From CAYJFD01 sp964369605 (lineage in GTDB: Bacteria; Bacteroidota; Bacteroidia; Bacteroidales; UBA932), in contig CAYJFD010000018.1 of the NCBI GenBank assembly GCA_964369605.1, positions 1 to 43,362 on the forward strand: a stretch of 43,362 nucleotides of DNA, written 5' to 3'. The position numbers were made by a program, and so were the translations under genes. The notes below the pieces were generated by a model, which had not been told where the DNA came from, did not search any database, and worked only from the letters and a program-made list of their open reading frames with translations. Shown here piece after piece: positions 8,111 through 16,982 of this stretch; the stretch's first letter is position 1, and each line of letters opens with the position of its first letter.

Positions 8111-10690
8111 ATGAAAAAAATTAACAAATTATTACTTATTTTAGCTGCTATATTTACTATGTCGCTAGCTATGGTAAGCTGTGGACCAGATGAAACAGGT
8201 GGAGATGATCCAGTTGATGATACTACATTAGAGATTTCTAATGTACAGCCATCATTTGCTTCTGTAACTTTTGAAGTGAAAGGATCAGAGGATATCGTAG
8301 GTTTAGCATTCATCTGTGATGTGCCAGGTACAGAATTAACACCTGAGAGTGTCTTTACAAATGGTTCTACAGCAGTTGGAAATTCAGGTCTATTTACAGT
8401 AGATGGACTAGAAGGAGAAACTGAGTACCAGCTTTATGTTGCTGCGCGTAATCAGTCAGGTTTCGTAGCTCCAAAAAGTGTTACTTTTACAACTTTAGAA
8501 AACTCTGGAGAACCAAAGACAAGTATGTCTGCTGGTATCAGAGTAGAGAAAGTAGAGTCAGATAATTTTACCTTTGAAGTTATTAACGGATCTGAGGTAG
8601 ATTTCTCGTTAATTTATATTAGTGCTACCATCATTATTGATAACGTAGCATACGAGAACGAGAAGAGTGGGCTTTCTAGAGAAGAAACTTTAAAATCATT
8701 AATAGTATCAAACCCTGTATATACAGTAGGTGTTGAAGATGCTGGTACTAAAAGACTTCTTAATTTCCAACAGGAGTTCAATATGGATGGCGCGATTAGA
8801 CCAGATGCAAATTATTCAATCGTTTCTTTAGGTGTTAAAGGAGATATAGAAAATGATGCTTCTTGGGAATTAGGAGATATAGATGAGGTAGTCGCGAAAA
8901 CTCTTGCAGTAGAGAGAAAAGGAAGTCCTGATGTTACTCTTGAAACTATAGTAGAGAGTTATGACCACGTTAAGTGGAGAATTACTCCAAATGCTGATGC
9001 GGCTTGTTTTGCATTATTTGTTTCAACTCTTGAAGATATAACAGGTTTTGAAAACTATATGGAGCAAAAACATGGAGAAGGCGAAGGAAGAAAAGCTTTA
9101 GCAGAGTGGTTAAGAATGTATGATGCTTATGCAGATGAGCGTACAGAAGAGGTAGATATGAAGGTAAATGTTGCTTTAGATGATGCAGGAAAAACTACAT
9201 GGAGAAGAATCGCTTTAGGTTTAGATGGAAACTTGATGGGAGGTGATGAATTAAGATATGCTGATGCAAATACTATTCCTGTACCAACAGATAAGCCACT
9301 AGGTACTTATGAGATGTTGATAGATAGTATCAGTGCTACTACTCTAAAAATGTATACTCGTATGGACCCTAACTGTGCAAATGTATTTTGGGCTATGGTG
9401 CCAGCAGGTTCTAACGATTTAATCCTAAGTACATACGAAGGACAGAAAGCGCGCGCATATGAATTATGGGATGCAGGTTGGACATGTTGGAGACCACAAG
9501 GAACAAATCAAAATGAAGATGAAGAGTATACTTACATCGATATGCATTATGGTATCGAACCAGGAGTAGAGTATGATATCGTGGCTACTTCATTAAATTA
9601 TTATGGTGGATTAGCTCCTGCAGAAGTTATACACACATTTACTACACTTCCACGTACATTTACAAATAAACCTGCAGGTATAACAGTAAGCGCAAAGCCT
9701 GAAAATATAGGAAAATCAGTGGTGGCTCTATCATATACAGTAAGTGATGAGCAGTTAGCAGATCATCCAAGAATTTTCCACCATAGAATCTACGAATGGG
9801 AACAAAGTGGTATGAGCTCTGATGAGATTGAAATTATCGACTTCCAAAATATGACAGATGAAGAAATTAGAGCTTACTTAGTAGAAGGTCAAAATGCAAA
9901 CTATTGGACTGCAGTGTCAAATGATACACAGGATGCAGACCAAAGAGATTATTTATTCACTTGGGCTGGTAAGAACCCAGGAACTGAGTATGTATGTTAT
10001 TACTTTACAGAAAATGTAAATGGTGAGATTTCAAAGTTAGCATCTACAAAATATACAACTTTAAGTAATGACGGAGGAGTTAACCCTGCCTTAGATATCG
10101 AAGTTTCAAATATCGAAGAGGTTAATGAAATTACCTATACTGTTGATATTAATTTTATTCCAAATGAGGATGTAACGCTTTATCAGTGGTTATTATTCCC
10201 TGAAAAAGTAATAGAATCTTGGGGTATTGATCCAAATGATTCTGAGGAATTTAATGATTTCTTATACTCTAAGATCTTATCTGAAGGAATCCAAAGTATT
10301 GAAGCTAGATTTGTAGATGAGACCTACAGAACATCAGAACATGGTAATGGAGGTTATGCAGCTGCGTTAATTTATGGTAAGCACGGTGGATATATGCACT
10401 TAGTTTATCGTAAGTTCAACAAAGATGGATCAATAGATGAAATAGTGAGTATTCCTATGGAAGATCCAACTTCTGCGCCTAATCAAGTTCCGACTATGCT
10501 TAGAAGACCAAATAGTCTTGAGAGCCGTATGATGGATAATAGCGAGGCGCTAAGAAGTGTTAAGGCTCTAAGTCCTGATGCGCCAAGAGTTATTAGACCT
10601 GAGGTAGAATCTTCATTAAATACTATTGAGGAAACTCCGGTAACTATGGCAGAGATCTCTCGCAAGATTTTAACAGGAGAAATTAGATAA
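8111..10690 (+). CDS. large Fn3-like multidomain lipoprotein
   Basis: A lipoprotein of 859 residues; lipobox MVSC, lipid Cys at 24, followed by an acidic stretch (DETGGDDPVDD) like surface-export signals of Bacteroidetes lipoproteins. The first domain (about 37-130: TLEISNVQPSFASVTFEV... GLEGETEYQLYVAARNQSGFVAPKSVTFTTL) has the fibronectin-III ending x-TEYxLYVAA. Further beta-rich modules with similar endings (GVEYDIVATSLNYYG, GTEYVCYYFTENVNG) follow. No enzyme motif seen. It lies 28 bases after the Omp28 pair, in the same direction with no terminator between, so it is probably in the same transcript. Likely a surface-exposed binding or structural protein; partner unknown. Confidence 0.8.
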   Translation: MKKINKLLLILAAIFTMSLAMVSCGPDETGGDDPVDDTTLEISNVQPSFASVTFEVKGSEDIVGLAFICDVPGTELTPESVFTNGSTAVGNSGLFTVDGLEGETEYQLYVAARNQSGFVAPKSVTFTTLENSGEPKTSMSAGIRVEKVESDNFTFEVINGSEVDFSLIYISATIIIDNVAYENEKSGLSREETLKSLIVSNPVYTVGVEDAGTKRLLNFQQEFNMDGAIRPDANYSIVSLGVKGDIENDASWELGDIDEVVAKTLAVERKGSPDVTLETIVESYDHVKWRITPNADAACFALFVSTLEDITGFENYMEQKHGEGEGRKALAEWLRMYDAYADERTEEVDMKVNVALDDAGKTTWRRIALGLDGNLMGGDELRYADANTIPVPTDKPLGTYEMLIDSISATTLKMYTRMDPNCANVFWAMVPAGSNDLILSTYEGQKARAYELWDAGWTCWRPQGTNQNEDEEYTYIDMHYGIEPGVEYDIVATSLNYYGGLAPAEVIHTFTTLPRTFTNKPAGITVSAKPENIGKSVVALSYTVSDEQLADHPRIFHHRIYEWEQSGMSSDEIEIIDFQNMTDEEIRAYLVEGQNANYWTAVSNDTQDADQRDYLFTWAGKNPGTEYVCYYFTENVNGEISKLASTKYTTLSNDGGVNPALDIEVSNIEEVNEITYTVDINFIPNEDVTLYQWLLFPEKVIESWGIDPNDSEEFNDFLYSKILSEGIQSIEARFVDETYRTSEHGNGGYAAALIYGKHGGYMHLVYRKFNKDGSIDEIVSIPMEDPTSAPNQVPTMLRRPNSLESRMMDNSEALRSVKALSPDAPRVIRPEVESSLNTIEETPVTMAEISRKILTGEIR

Positions 10691-10699
10691 TATTTTAAA

Positions 10700-10733
10700 T
10701 GGTGCCCGAATATAACTTTGGGCACCACTTAAA
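10700..10733 (+). terminator. hairpin between two lipoprotein genes
   Basis: TGGTGCCC (10700-10707) pairs with GGGCACCA (10720-10727) around a 12-base loop. Only a short A/T-rich stretch follows, with no long T run. It could be a weak terminator or attenuator, or protect the 3' end of the upstream message. Confidence 0.4.
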
Positions 10734-10772
10734 TTTACAAAGAATTATTAACCAAATAAATTTAAATATCTT

Positions 10773-12866
10773 ATGAAAATTAAATTTTTAGCAGCCTTGA
10801 TGGTAGTGTTTATGCCATTTATGCTATCTAACTGTAAAAAAGTTGACATAGTTGATCCTGTAGGAGAAGCTACGGCTCCGAAGGTCGGAAAAATCACCTT
10901 CCTAGAGCATTTAATGGGACAGAATTCAGTATCTTTCAATGTTCAAATATTAGGAGAGGCTACTAGCTTTTTCTATACTTTTGAGGAAGCTACTCGTGGA
11001 AATGAAACTTGGACAGAAGTAACTGGAATCAGCGGTAACGGTTTTAGTCAAATCGACCTAACTTCTCTAGAAGCGGAGACTTCGTATTCATTAAAGGTTT
11101 ACGCTGTGAATGGAGAACTAGTTTCAGAGACCTCAGAGCCTATTCCATTTACAACAGAAGGTTTAGATGGAACTATTAAGGTAGAGAATATAACAGAGAT
11201 GGAAACTTATAATTCAGCTCAGATTAAAGTTACGACTTTCAGAGCAGAGGAGATAAGCTATGTTTATTATGAAAAAGATCAAAGACCTGCAGATGCGAGT
11301 ATCGAATGGAAAACTATGACTATTGATTCAGATGGAGAAGTTCTTATAGACGTAACAGGATTACAGCCAAGTACTGAGAGCAGAACAGTTTATACTTTTG
11401 AAGTAAAGGGTGTAGATTATAAAGGGAACGAGCTAGAGTCAGAAACTGCGAATTTCCAGACCCTAAGAACAGATGTAATGGTCTTCTCTGACGCTATCGA
11501 AGGAATGTTTTCTATTACTCTAGATGTAGATTTAGTAACAGAGCTAGCAAATTCATACTATCTTTATTTTGAAGAAGCACAGTATTATGATGACTTTATG
11601 TTTTTCCAAGACTTAGGAACAAACTTCGGAGCAAAGCCTATCACAAAAGATAGTACTTTTGTTTTTGGAACTGGATGGCCAGAAGTAAGACCAGGAGTTG
11701 AATATAAAGCTTTATTCTTGGCAGCAAACACTAGTGAAACAGGCGAAATCTTAGAGCATTTAGATACAGTAATATTAGAATTAAAAGCTATGGACTTTGC
11801 ATTTGGAGGAACTGATAAATCGTTAACTCTTAAGGCAGTGCCTGAGAAGACAGCTTATTCAGTAGTCGGATTCAATGTTGCAAGAGACCCTGCGCAGAAA
11901 GATGAAGTTACGCGTTTCTATTTTGGAGCGGTAAAGAAATCAGATGTTACAGGAACTTTAGAAGAGCACCTATTATCTTCAGGATGGTTCAATAATTTCC
12001 CTAGTAACACAGACTTTATAGAGTATGATGAGCAGTATAACCCTATGGAAGTAGACGCAAAGGATGTTACAATTCAAAACCTTGCGCCTGAAACAGAGTA
12101 TTATGCATTTGCAGTTCCTAGAACAGTAGATGGAAAGATAGGAAAGTTATCTCAGATTGAGATTTCTACTGGAGCATTTGCAGCAGATCCTAATGTACAA
12201 TTCACTTATGGCGAAGTAGTTCCTTCATTTACAAGTATAAAAATTACTGATATCGCATTTACAGGTGGAACAACAAAGATTATGTACAGTATTTCACCAA
12301 AAGGTGAGAAAACATTCGAGGAGGCAGAAGACGCTCTTATAGCGGCACTTTCAGCTTATGCGCCTACTATTTATGCTCAAGGAGATGCGACGATTTCAAT
12401 TATAGATCCAAAGGTGAATACAGAGTATGATATATTCTTAATGCCTGTGAATTCATCTACACAGTTACCAGGACACGTAGTGCATTTAACTACAAAAACA
12501 AAGGAAATAACATTTGATAATGGTGCAACCTTAGAAGTAAGTCATTTATCTACTGTAGCAGACGGAAACTGGATAGATGTAAAATTAAATGTAAACTTTA
12601 CAGGAACGACAGTAGGTTACTACCAAAATGCATTTGACCTGCAAATCTTCTGGGATCAAGGAGTAAGTGATCCTACAGATGAGCAAATAGCTAGACATTT
12701 AATTATTACAGCTAATTTATTATCATCTACTTATTCTTTCATCGCTAAAGAAGGTGAATATTTAGCATCTATGTATGGTGACGGAGCTAGAAGAGTAATG
12801 TTTATACCTGTTGACTTAAACGGTAATATTGGAACAATTGCCGGATATACTCCAGTAGTAGAATAA
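10773..12866 (+). CDS. large Fn3-like multidomain lipoprotein
   Basis: A lipoprotein of 697 residues; lipobox LSNC, lipid Cys at 21. It begins with a domain of fibronectin-III character (APKVGKITFLEHLMGQNSVSFNVQ... EAETSYSLKVYAVNGELVSETSEPIPFTTEG). Later modules end in similar patterns (RPGVEYKALFLAANTSETGEI, APETEYYAFAVPRTVDGKIGKLSQI, VNTEYDIFLMPVNSSTQLPG). It shares this architecture with the 859-residue neighbour but not close sequence. No catalytic motif was recognised. A clear terminator follows at 12888-12918. Probable surface protein of unknown partner. Confidence 0.8.
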   Translation: MKIKFLAALMVVFMPFMLSNCKKVDIVDPVGEATAPKVGKITFLEHLMGQNSVSFNVQILGEATSFFYTFEEATRGNETWTEVTGISGNGFSQIDLTSLEAETSYSLKVYAVNGELVSETSEPIPFTTEGLDGTIKVENITEMETYNSAQIKVTTFRAEEISYVYYEKDQRPADASIEWKTMTIDSDGEVLIDVTGLQPSTESRTVYTFEVKGVDYKGNELESETANFQTLRTDVMVFSDAIEGMFSITLDVDLVTELANSYYLYFEEAQYYDDFMFFQDLGTNFGAKPITKDSTFVFGTGWPEVRPGVEYKALFLAANTSETGEILEHLDTVILELKAMDFAFGGTDKSLTLKAVPEKTAYSVVGFNVARDPAQKDEVTRFYFGAVKKSDVTGTLEEHLLSSGWFNNFPSNTDFIEYDEQYNPMEVDAKDVTIQNLAPETEYYAFAVPRTVDGKIGKLSQIEISTGAFAADPNVQFTYGEVVPSFTSIKITDIAFTGGTTKIMYSISPKGEKTFEEAEDALIAALSAYAPTIYAQGDATISIIDPKVNTEYDIFLMPVNSSTQLPGHVVHLTTKTKEITFDNGATLEVSHLSTVADGNWIDVKLNVNFTGTTVGYYQNAFDLQIFWDQGVSDPTDEQIARHLIITANLLSSTYSFIAKEGEYLASMYGDGARRVMFIPVDLNGNIGTIAGYTPVVE

Positions 12867-12887
12867 GTTCTAACAAGGAATTTAATT

Positions 12888-12918
12888 AAAGCGTATCAGA
12901 CTTGATACGCTTTTTTTT
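12888..12918 (+). terminator. intrinsic terminator (copy 1 of a duplicated element)
   Basis: AAAGCGTATCA (12888-12898) pairs with TGATACGCTTT (12903-12913) with a 4-base loop, and eight T residues run from 12911 to 12918. Almost the same hairpin recurs at 14943-14970. Confidence 0.85.
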
Positions 12919-12919
12919 G

Positions 12920-12927
12920 TATCTTTG
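12920..12927 (+). promoter_or_regulatory. -7 promoter element directly after the terminator
   Basis: TATCTTTG matches the Bacteroidetes -7 consensus TAnnTTTG and sits 7 bases past the terminator stem. The nearest TTG (12902-12904) is only 15 bases upstream, inside the hairpin, so the -33 element is not convincing. The lipoprotein ATG at 12976 would have a leader of about 40 bases. Confidence 0.5.
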
Positions 12928-12975
12928 TCTAGTGACAAGGTCATAGAGAACACTATAAACTAAATAAAAAACATT

Positions 12976-14931
12976 ATGAACAAATTATTATCCAAATTAT
13001 TAGTGCTAGGAATGTTATTAGGTATGACATTAGCGTGTAACCCCAAAGATGGTCCAGATCCAGAACCTCCAACTCCCGAAATCCCAGAAGATAGTGGAAG
13101 TTTTGGAGTTTATAAATCTGAATTAAAGTATTATGGGACGGATATGGCCGCATATCTTGGAGTAGAACTTCCTGTTTGGCAGTACACTGTTTATGACTCA
13201 ACTTTGTTCCATTCGGGTAACACTGAGGGGAAAATAGCTGTAATTAATTTCACAGTCAATGAGTCTGCTAATTTTAATGCAGGCGTTCCAGTAGGAAAAT
13301 ATATTATACTGAGCGCAGGTAGCTCCACAGAAGGTTCAATAGTATCCTCATATTATTATTCAATAGAAAATCCAGAGGAAAGAGTATATCTCGAGCCTGG
13401 GTCGATCCTAGAAATAATAAAGCATTCAGATACTCACTATACCTTTGATGCCGAATTTATGGCAGGTGGTGAGACAGTAATAGACTATAGTATAACAAGG
13501 TCTTTAGATTCAGAAGATTTTATATTTAAGGATGAAACTTTTAGAAGTGACCTAAGAGAAGATTATGTTCAGGATCTAACAACCGTTCAAGCATTTTATT
13601 GGGGAGATACATTGAATACAGGAACTGCTGTATGGAAGATACATTTGTATGGAGATGGAGCTATAGTTTCAGAAGATGGAATTATTACGAATGATAAAGG
13701 AACATATATATCACTTCAGTATTATACGGAAGTAGGCGATAATATATTTGAAGGTACGTATAATATGGGGGAAGCTATGAAATTTAAAGTTGGGACAATG
13801 GAGCCAGGTACAGATATAGCTGAGATCGGTAACTATGGAACATGGATGTACTTTATAGAAAATAACTATATTATCGACGGATTCCCTATGACAGATGGTG
13901 AACTTGTAGTAACGCCTTCTACTGATGGGACTTATAAAGTAGAGTTTAATTTATATGATGACAATCCGAATAAGAAGAATAAGATCTCGGCAACTTATCA
14001 AGGAGAGGTGAAAGTAGTTGATTTGACCTCTACGGGTGATTATTCTGAGGTTTCATTTACCTGGGCGGATAATAAGTATTCGCCAGAAAATAAAAACTGG
14101 GAAGTAGAGTTAATCTCAGCTGAGTATAGTGAGTCTCAGGGGAAAGAAGGTTACATTATAGATTTAGTAATTAACACTATACCTGAAGATACATTCTTTT
14201 CATTACAGTATCTTGGTACAAGTCAGCAAGGTGCTAGTTTTGATTTAGTTAAAGATTCCGATGAATCTTTTGTAATGAGAAAAGCAACAGTGAGAGAATT
14301 TAAAAATGGGCAGGAAAGCACCCACGAGATAGTGGAAGGAAATTTCTATGTAAAACCAAATATCGATGGAAATACTAGAACTATGGAGGTAAACTCCTTC
14401 AAAACACAGTCGGGCACAGTATATGATGGTACATTTAGAGGTCTAGAAAAACAAATCGATCCTGGAGATAAGCCAGTAGATACAGGAAATGCTGTATTTG
14501 AAACAGAAGGTGCAGAGGTAAGATTTGAGTATTATGGAGTAGCCTCAAATAATAGATCCGACTGGTATATTTCAATGTTAAATAAGGAATATATAGAAGA
14601 TGGAGAGAATGGTGGAGAGCCAAGTGAAAAATCACTTCAAGTATCCTTGGACTTATACATCGTAGACGGAGGTAGTTTTGAAGATGGAATCCCAACAGGA
14701 ACCTATGATTTTATAGGTGGTAATCCGACAGCAACAGGAATCACGACAGAACTGGATGTTACTTTCTATAAGTATTTTGGAATAATGAAGGAGATTAGTG
14801 AAGGGTCCGTAACTATTACGCAGAAGTCTTCAAATGAGTACAAAATCGAACTTGATTTTAAGACAGCAAGCGGAGAAACCCTGACGGGAGGGTATGAAGG
14901 AGTCGTGAAAATGCAGTCCTACTCCTACTAA
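12976..14931 (+). CDS. tandem-duplicated lipoprotein of unknown function (copy 1)
   Basis: A lipoprotein of 651 residues; lipobox TLAC with lipid Cys at 21, then a proline-rich linker (PKDGPDPEPPTPEIPED). The mature part is acidic and rich in Gly, Thr, Tyr and beta-strand patterns. It contains internally similar stretches (SFGVYKSELKYYGTDM near the start; AVFETEGAEVRFEYYGVAS near 515; repeated DGIPTGTYDF / GVPVGKYII phrases), suggesting repeated beta modules. No domain recognised and no enzyme motif seen. The paralog begins 86 bases downstream. Own terminator and -7 element lie upstream, so it is probably a separate transcription unit from the Fn3-like genes. Confidence 0.8.
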   Translation: MNKLLSKLLVLGMLLGMTLACNPKDGPDPEPPTPEIPEDSGSFGVYKSELKYYGTDMAAYLGVELPVWQYTVYDSTLFHSGNTEGKIAVINFTVNESANFNAGVPVGKYIILSAGSSTEGSIVSSYYYSIENPEERVYLEPGSILEIIKHSDTHYTFDAEFMAGGETVIDYSITRSLDSEDFIFKDETFRSDLREDYVQDLTTVQAFYWGDTLNTGTAVWKIHLYGDGAIVSEDGIITNDKGTYISLQYYTEVGDNIFEGTYNMGEAMKFKVGTMEPGTDIAEIGNYGTWMYFIENNYIIDGFPMTDGELVVTPSTDGTYKVEFNLYDDNPNKKNKISATYQGEVKVVDLTSTGDYSEVSFTWADNKYSPENKNWEVELISAEYSESQGKEGYIIDLVINTIPEDTFFSLQYLGTSQQGASFDLVKDSDESFVMRKATVREFKNGQESTHEIVEGNFYVKPNIDGNTRTMEVNSFKTQSGTVYDGTFRGLEKQIDPGDKPVDTGNAVFETEGAEVRFEYYGVASNNRSDWYISMLNKEYIEDGENGGEPSEKSLQVSLDLYIVDGGSFEDGIPTGTYDFIGGNPTATGITTELDVTFYKYFGIMKEISEGSVTITQKSSNEYKIELDFKTASGETLTGGYEGVVKMQSYSY

Positions 14932-14940
14932 CAGTGAAAA

Positions 14941-14977
14941 AAAATAGCGTATCAGTCTTGATACGCTATTTTTTTTT
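14941..14977 (+). terminator. intrinsic terminator (copy 2 of a duplicated element)
   Basis: AATAGCGTATCA (14943-14954) pairs with TGATACGCTATT (14959-14970) with a GTCT loop; nine T residues run from 14969 to 14977. The core differs from the copy at 12888-12918 at a single loop base. Confidence 0.85.
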
Positions 14978-14984
14978 ATCTTTG
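14977..14984 (+). promoter_or_regulatory. -7 promoter element directly after the second terminator
   Basis: TATCTTTG overlaps the end of the T tract, 7 bases past the stem, as in the upstream copy. Transcription would start near 14991, which rules out the in-frame ATG at 14934 and supports the start at 15018. Confidence 0.5.
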
Positions 14985-15017
14985 TACTGTTGGCAAATAC
15001 ATAAAACTCATAGAACA

Positions 15018-16970
15018 ATGAACAAATTATTATCAAAATTATTATTACTAGTTATGCTATTAGGTATAACAGTAGCATGTGATCAAAAAGATGGACCAGA
15101 ACCAAAACCTCCAACTCCAGAAATCCCAGAAGATAGTGGAAGTTTCGGAGTGTATAAGTCTGATCTTCAGTATTACGGAACTAAAATGAAAGACTTCTTA
15201 GGTGGAGTAGATCTACCTGTATGGCAGTATACTGCTTATGATTCAACTTTATATCATTCAGGTAATACTGAGGGTAAGTATGTGATATTGAATCTAACTG
15301 TAAATGAATCTGCTAATTTTAATGCTGGACCTCCAGTCGGCAAGTTCACAGTACAAAGTAGTGGAGAGTCTGTAGCTGGCTCAATTATTTCTTCATATTA
15401 TTACTCAGTTGAAGACCCAGAGAATAGAGTGGATTTTGTGAATGGAAGTACATTTGAGATCGTAAAATTCTCAGAGACTCACTATACATATACAGCTAAA
15501 CTAGAGGCAGTGGATGGAACAATCATTGATTACAGCATAACAAGAGCTTTAGATGCAGATGATTTCTTATTTAAGGATGAAACGTTTGAAAGTGACCTAG
15601 AGGAAGATTATGTACAAGATGTTTCTACTGTTCAAGCTTATTTCTGGGGTGATACTCTTCATGTCGGAGTAGGTGTATGGAAGACTCATATTTATGGTGA
15701 TGGAGCTGTTGTAGCGGATGATGGAGCTATCACAAGTGAAGATGGAACATATATAGCCTTACAGTATTATGTAGGAACAGAGGATAGTGAATTTGGAGGA
15801 ACCTTCAAAGTGGGTGAGCCAATGAAATTTGTAGAAGGAACGATAGAACCAGGAACAAATTCAGCAGAAGCAAACTATTACGGTGCGTGGATGTATTTCT
15901 TGGAGGATAACTATATTATGGATATACTTCCTATTACTGAAGGTGAGATAACTATTACACCTAAGTCAGATGGGACATATAGTATCGCTTATGAGCTTTA
16001 TGATGATAATCCTAATAAGAAAAATAAGATAACAGGAAGTTACGATGGAGAGGTAAAAGTCGTAGACCTTACATCGACAGGTGATTATAGCAGCGCGACA
16101 TTTACTTGGGCGGATAATAAGTATTCTCCTGAGAATAAAAACTGGGAGGTAGAGTTAATCTCTCAAGAATACGAGAAGTCAGAAGGAAAAGAAGGATACA
16201 TACTAGATATTGTAATCAATACAGATGCTACAGATTCATTCTTCTCTGTAAATTATTCTGGAACAGGTCAGGGTGCAAGTTATGACCTAATTACAGATTC
16301 GGATGATGCTTTTGTGATGAGAAAAGCTACAGTAAGAGAATTCAAAAATGGACAAGAAACGACTCAAGAAGTAGTTGCAGGAAATTTCTTCGTAGTAGCA
16401 AATACAGACGGTGTTTCTAAAACACTAGAGGTAAATTCCTTTAAAACAGCAAATGGAACTGTTTATGATGGAGTATTCAGAGGTAGAGAAGAAAGAGTGG
16501 ACCCAGGTGACGACCCAGTAGATAGAGGTAATGCAGTGTTTAAATCAGAAGGAGCAGCTGTCGCAATAGAGCATTTTGGAGTCACTCCAGATGGTAGGGT
16601 AGACTGGTATATCTCAATGCAGAATAAAGAGCAGTTAGCTGCGCTAGCTGGTGAAAATCCAACCGAGGAGGGAGCGATAAATGTGTCATTAGACTTATAT
16701 ATAGTTGATGAACTTACTTTTGAAGATGGTATCCCAACAGGTACCTACGAGTTTGTAGGATCAGATACGGGAAAAACTGGGTTTACAACAGAACTAGATG
16801 TCACTTTCTATAAATACTTTGGATTAATGAATAATATAAGTGTCGGAACTGCTACTATTACACAGAAATCTTCTACTGAATATAAAATCGTATTAGATTT
16901 TAAGACAGCAACTGGTGAAACTCTAACTGGAGAGTATGAAGGTGTTGTGAAAGTAACAAATTATGCATAA
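15018..16970 (+). CDS. tandem-duplicated lipoprotein of unknown function (copy 2)
   Basis: Close paralog of the preceding gene, 650 residues. The start at 15018 gives MNKLLSKLLLLVMLLGITVAC, matching the signal peptide of copy 1 (lipid Cys at 21). The frame is open upstream to 14934, but those 28 codons only read through the terminator and promoter. The proline-rich linker and body align along the whole length (for example TWADNKYSPENKNWEVELIS and MRKATVREFKNGQE are shared), with changes scattered and small indels. No known domain. It ends 12 bases before murF-alr without a terminator, so read-through into cell-wall synthesis genes is possible. Confidence 0.82.
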   Translation: MNKLLSKLLLLVMLLGITVACDQKDGPEPKPPTPEIPEDSGSFGVYKSDLQYYGTKMKDFLGGVDLPVWQYTAYDSTLYHSGNTEGKYVILNLTVNESANFNAGPPVGKFTVQSSGESVAGSIISSYYYSVEDPENRVDFVNGSTFEIVKFSETHYTYTAKLEAVDGTIIDYSITRALDADDFLFKDETFESDLEEDYVQDVSTVQAYFWGDTLHVGVGVWKTHIYGDGAVVADDGAITSEDGTYIALQYYVGTEDSEFGGTFKVGEPMKFVEGTIEPGTNSAEANYYGAWMYFLEDNYIMDILPITEGEITITPKSDGTYSIAYELYDDNPNKKNKITGSYDGEVKVVDLTSTGDYSSATFTWADNKYSPENKNWEVELISQEYEKSEGKEGYILDIVINTDATDSFFSVNYSGTGQGASYDLITDSDDAFVMRKATVREFKNGQETTQEVVAGNFFVVANTDGVSKTLEVNSFKTANGTVYDGVFRGREERVDPGDDPVDRGNAVFKSEGAAVAIEHFGVTPDGRVDWYISMQNKEQLAALAGENPTEEGAINVSLDLYIVDELTFEDGIPTGTYEFVGSDTGKTGFTTELDVTFYKYFGLMNNISVGTATITQKSSTEYKIVLDFKTATGETLTGEYEGVVKVTNYA

Positions 16971-16982
16971 TAATAACGCATA

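Larger units (their letters stand above)
12888..16970 (+). repeat. tandem duplication of a terminator-promoter-lipoprotein unit
   Basis: Two units of about 2.05 kb each contain, in order, a near-identical terminator, a TATCTTTG -7 element at the same distance, and a lipoprotein gene of 650-651 residues. No third terminator follows the second gene, so the duplicated block began with the terminator and did not end with it. Confidence 0.75.

Noticed and set aside
14934..15017. N-terminal extension of the second duplicated lipoprotein
   Set aside because: These 28 codons only read the terminator hairpin and -7 element; the paralog's signal peptide starts at the codon matching 15018.
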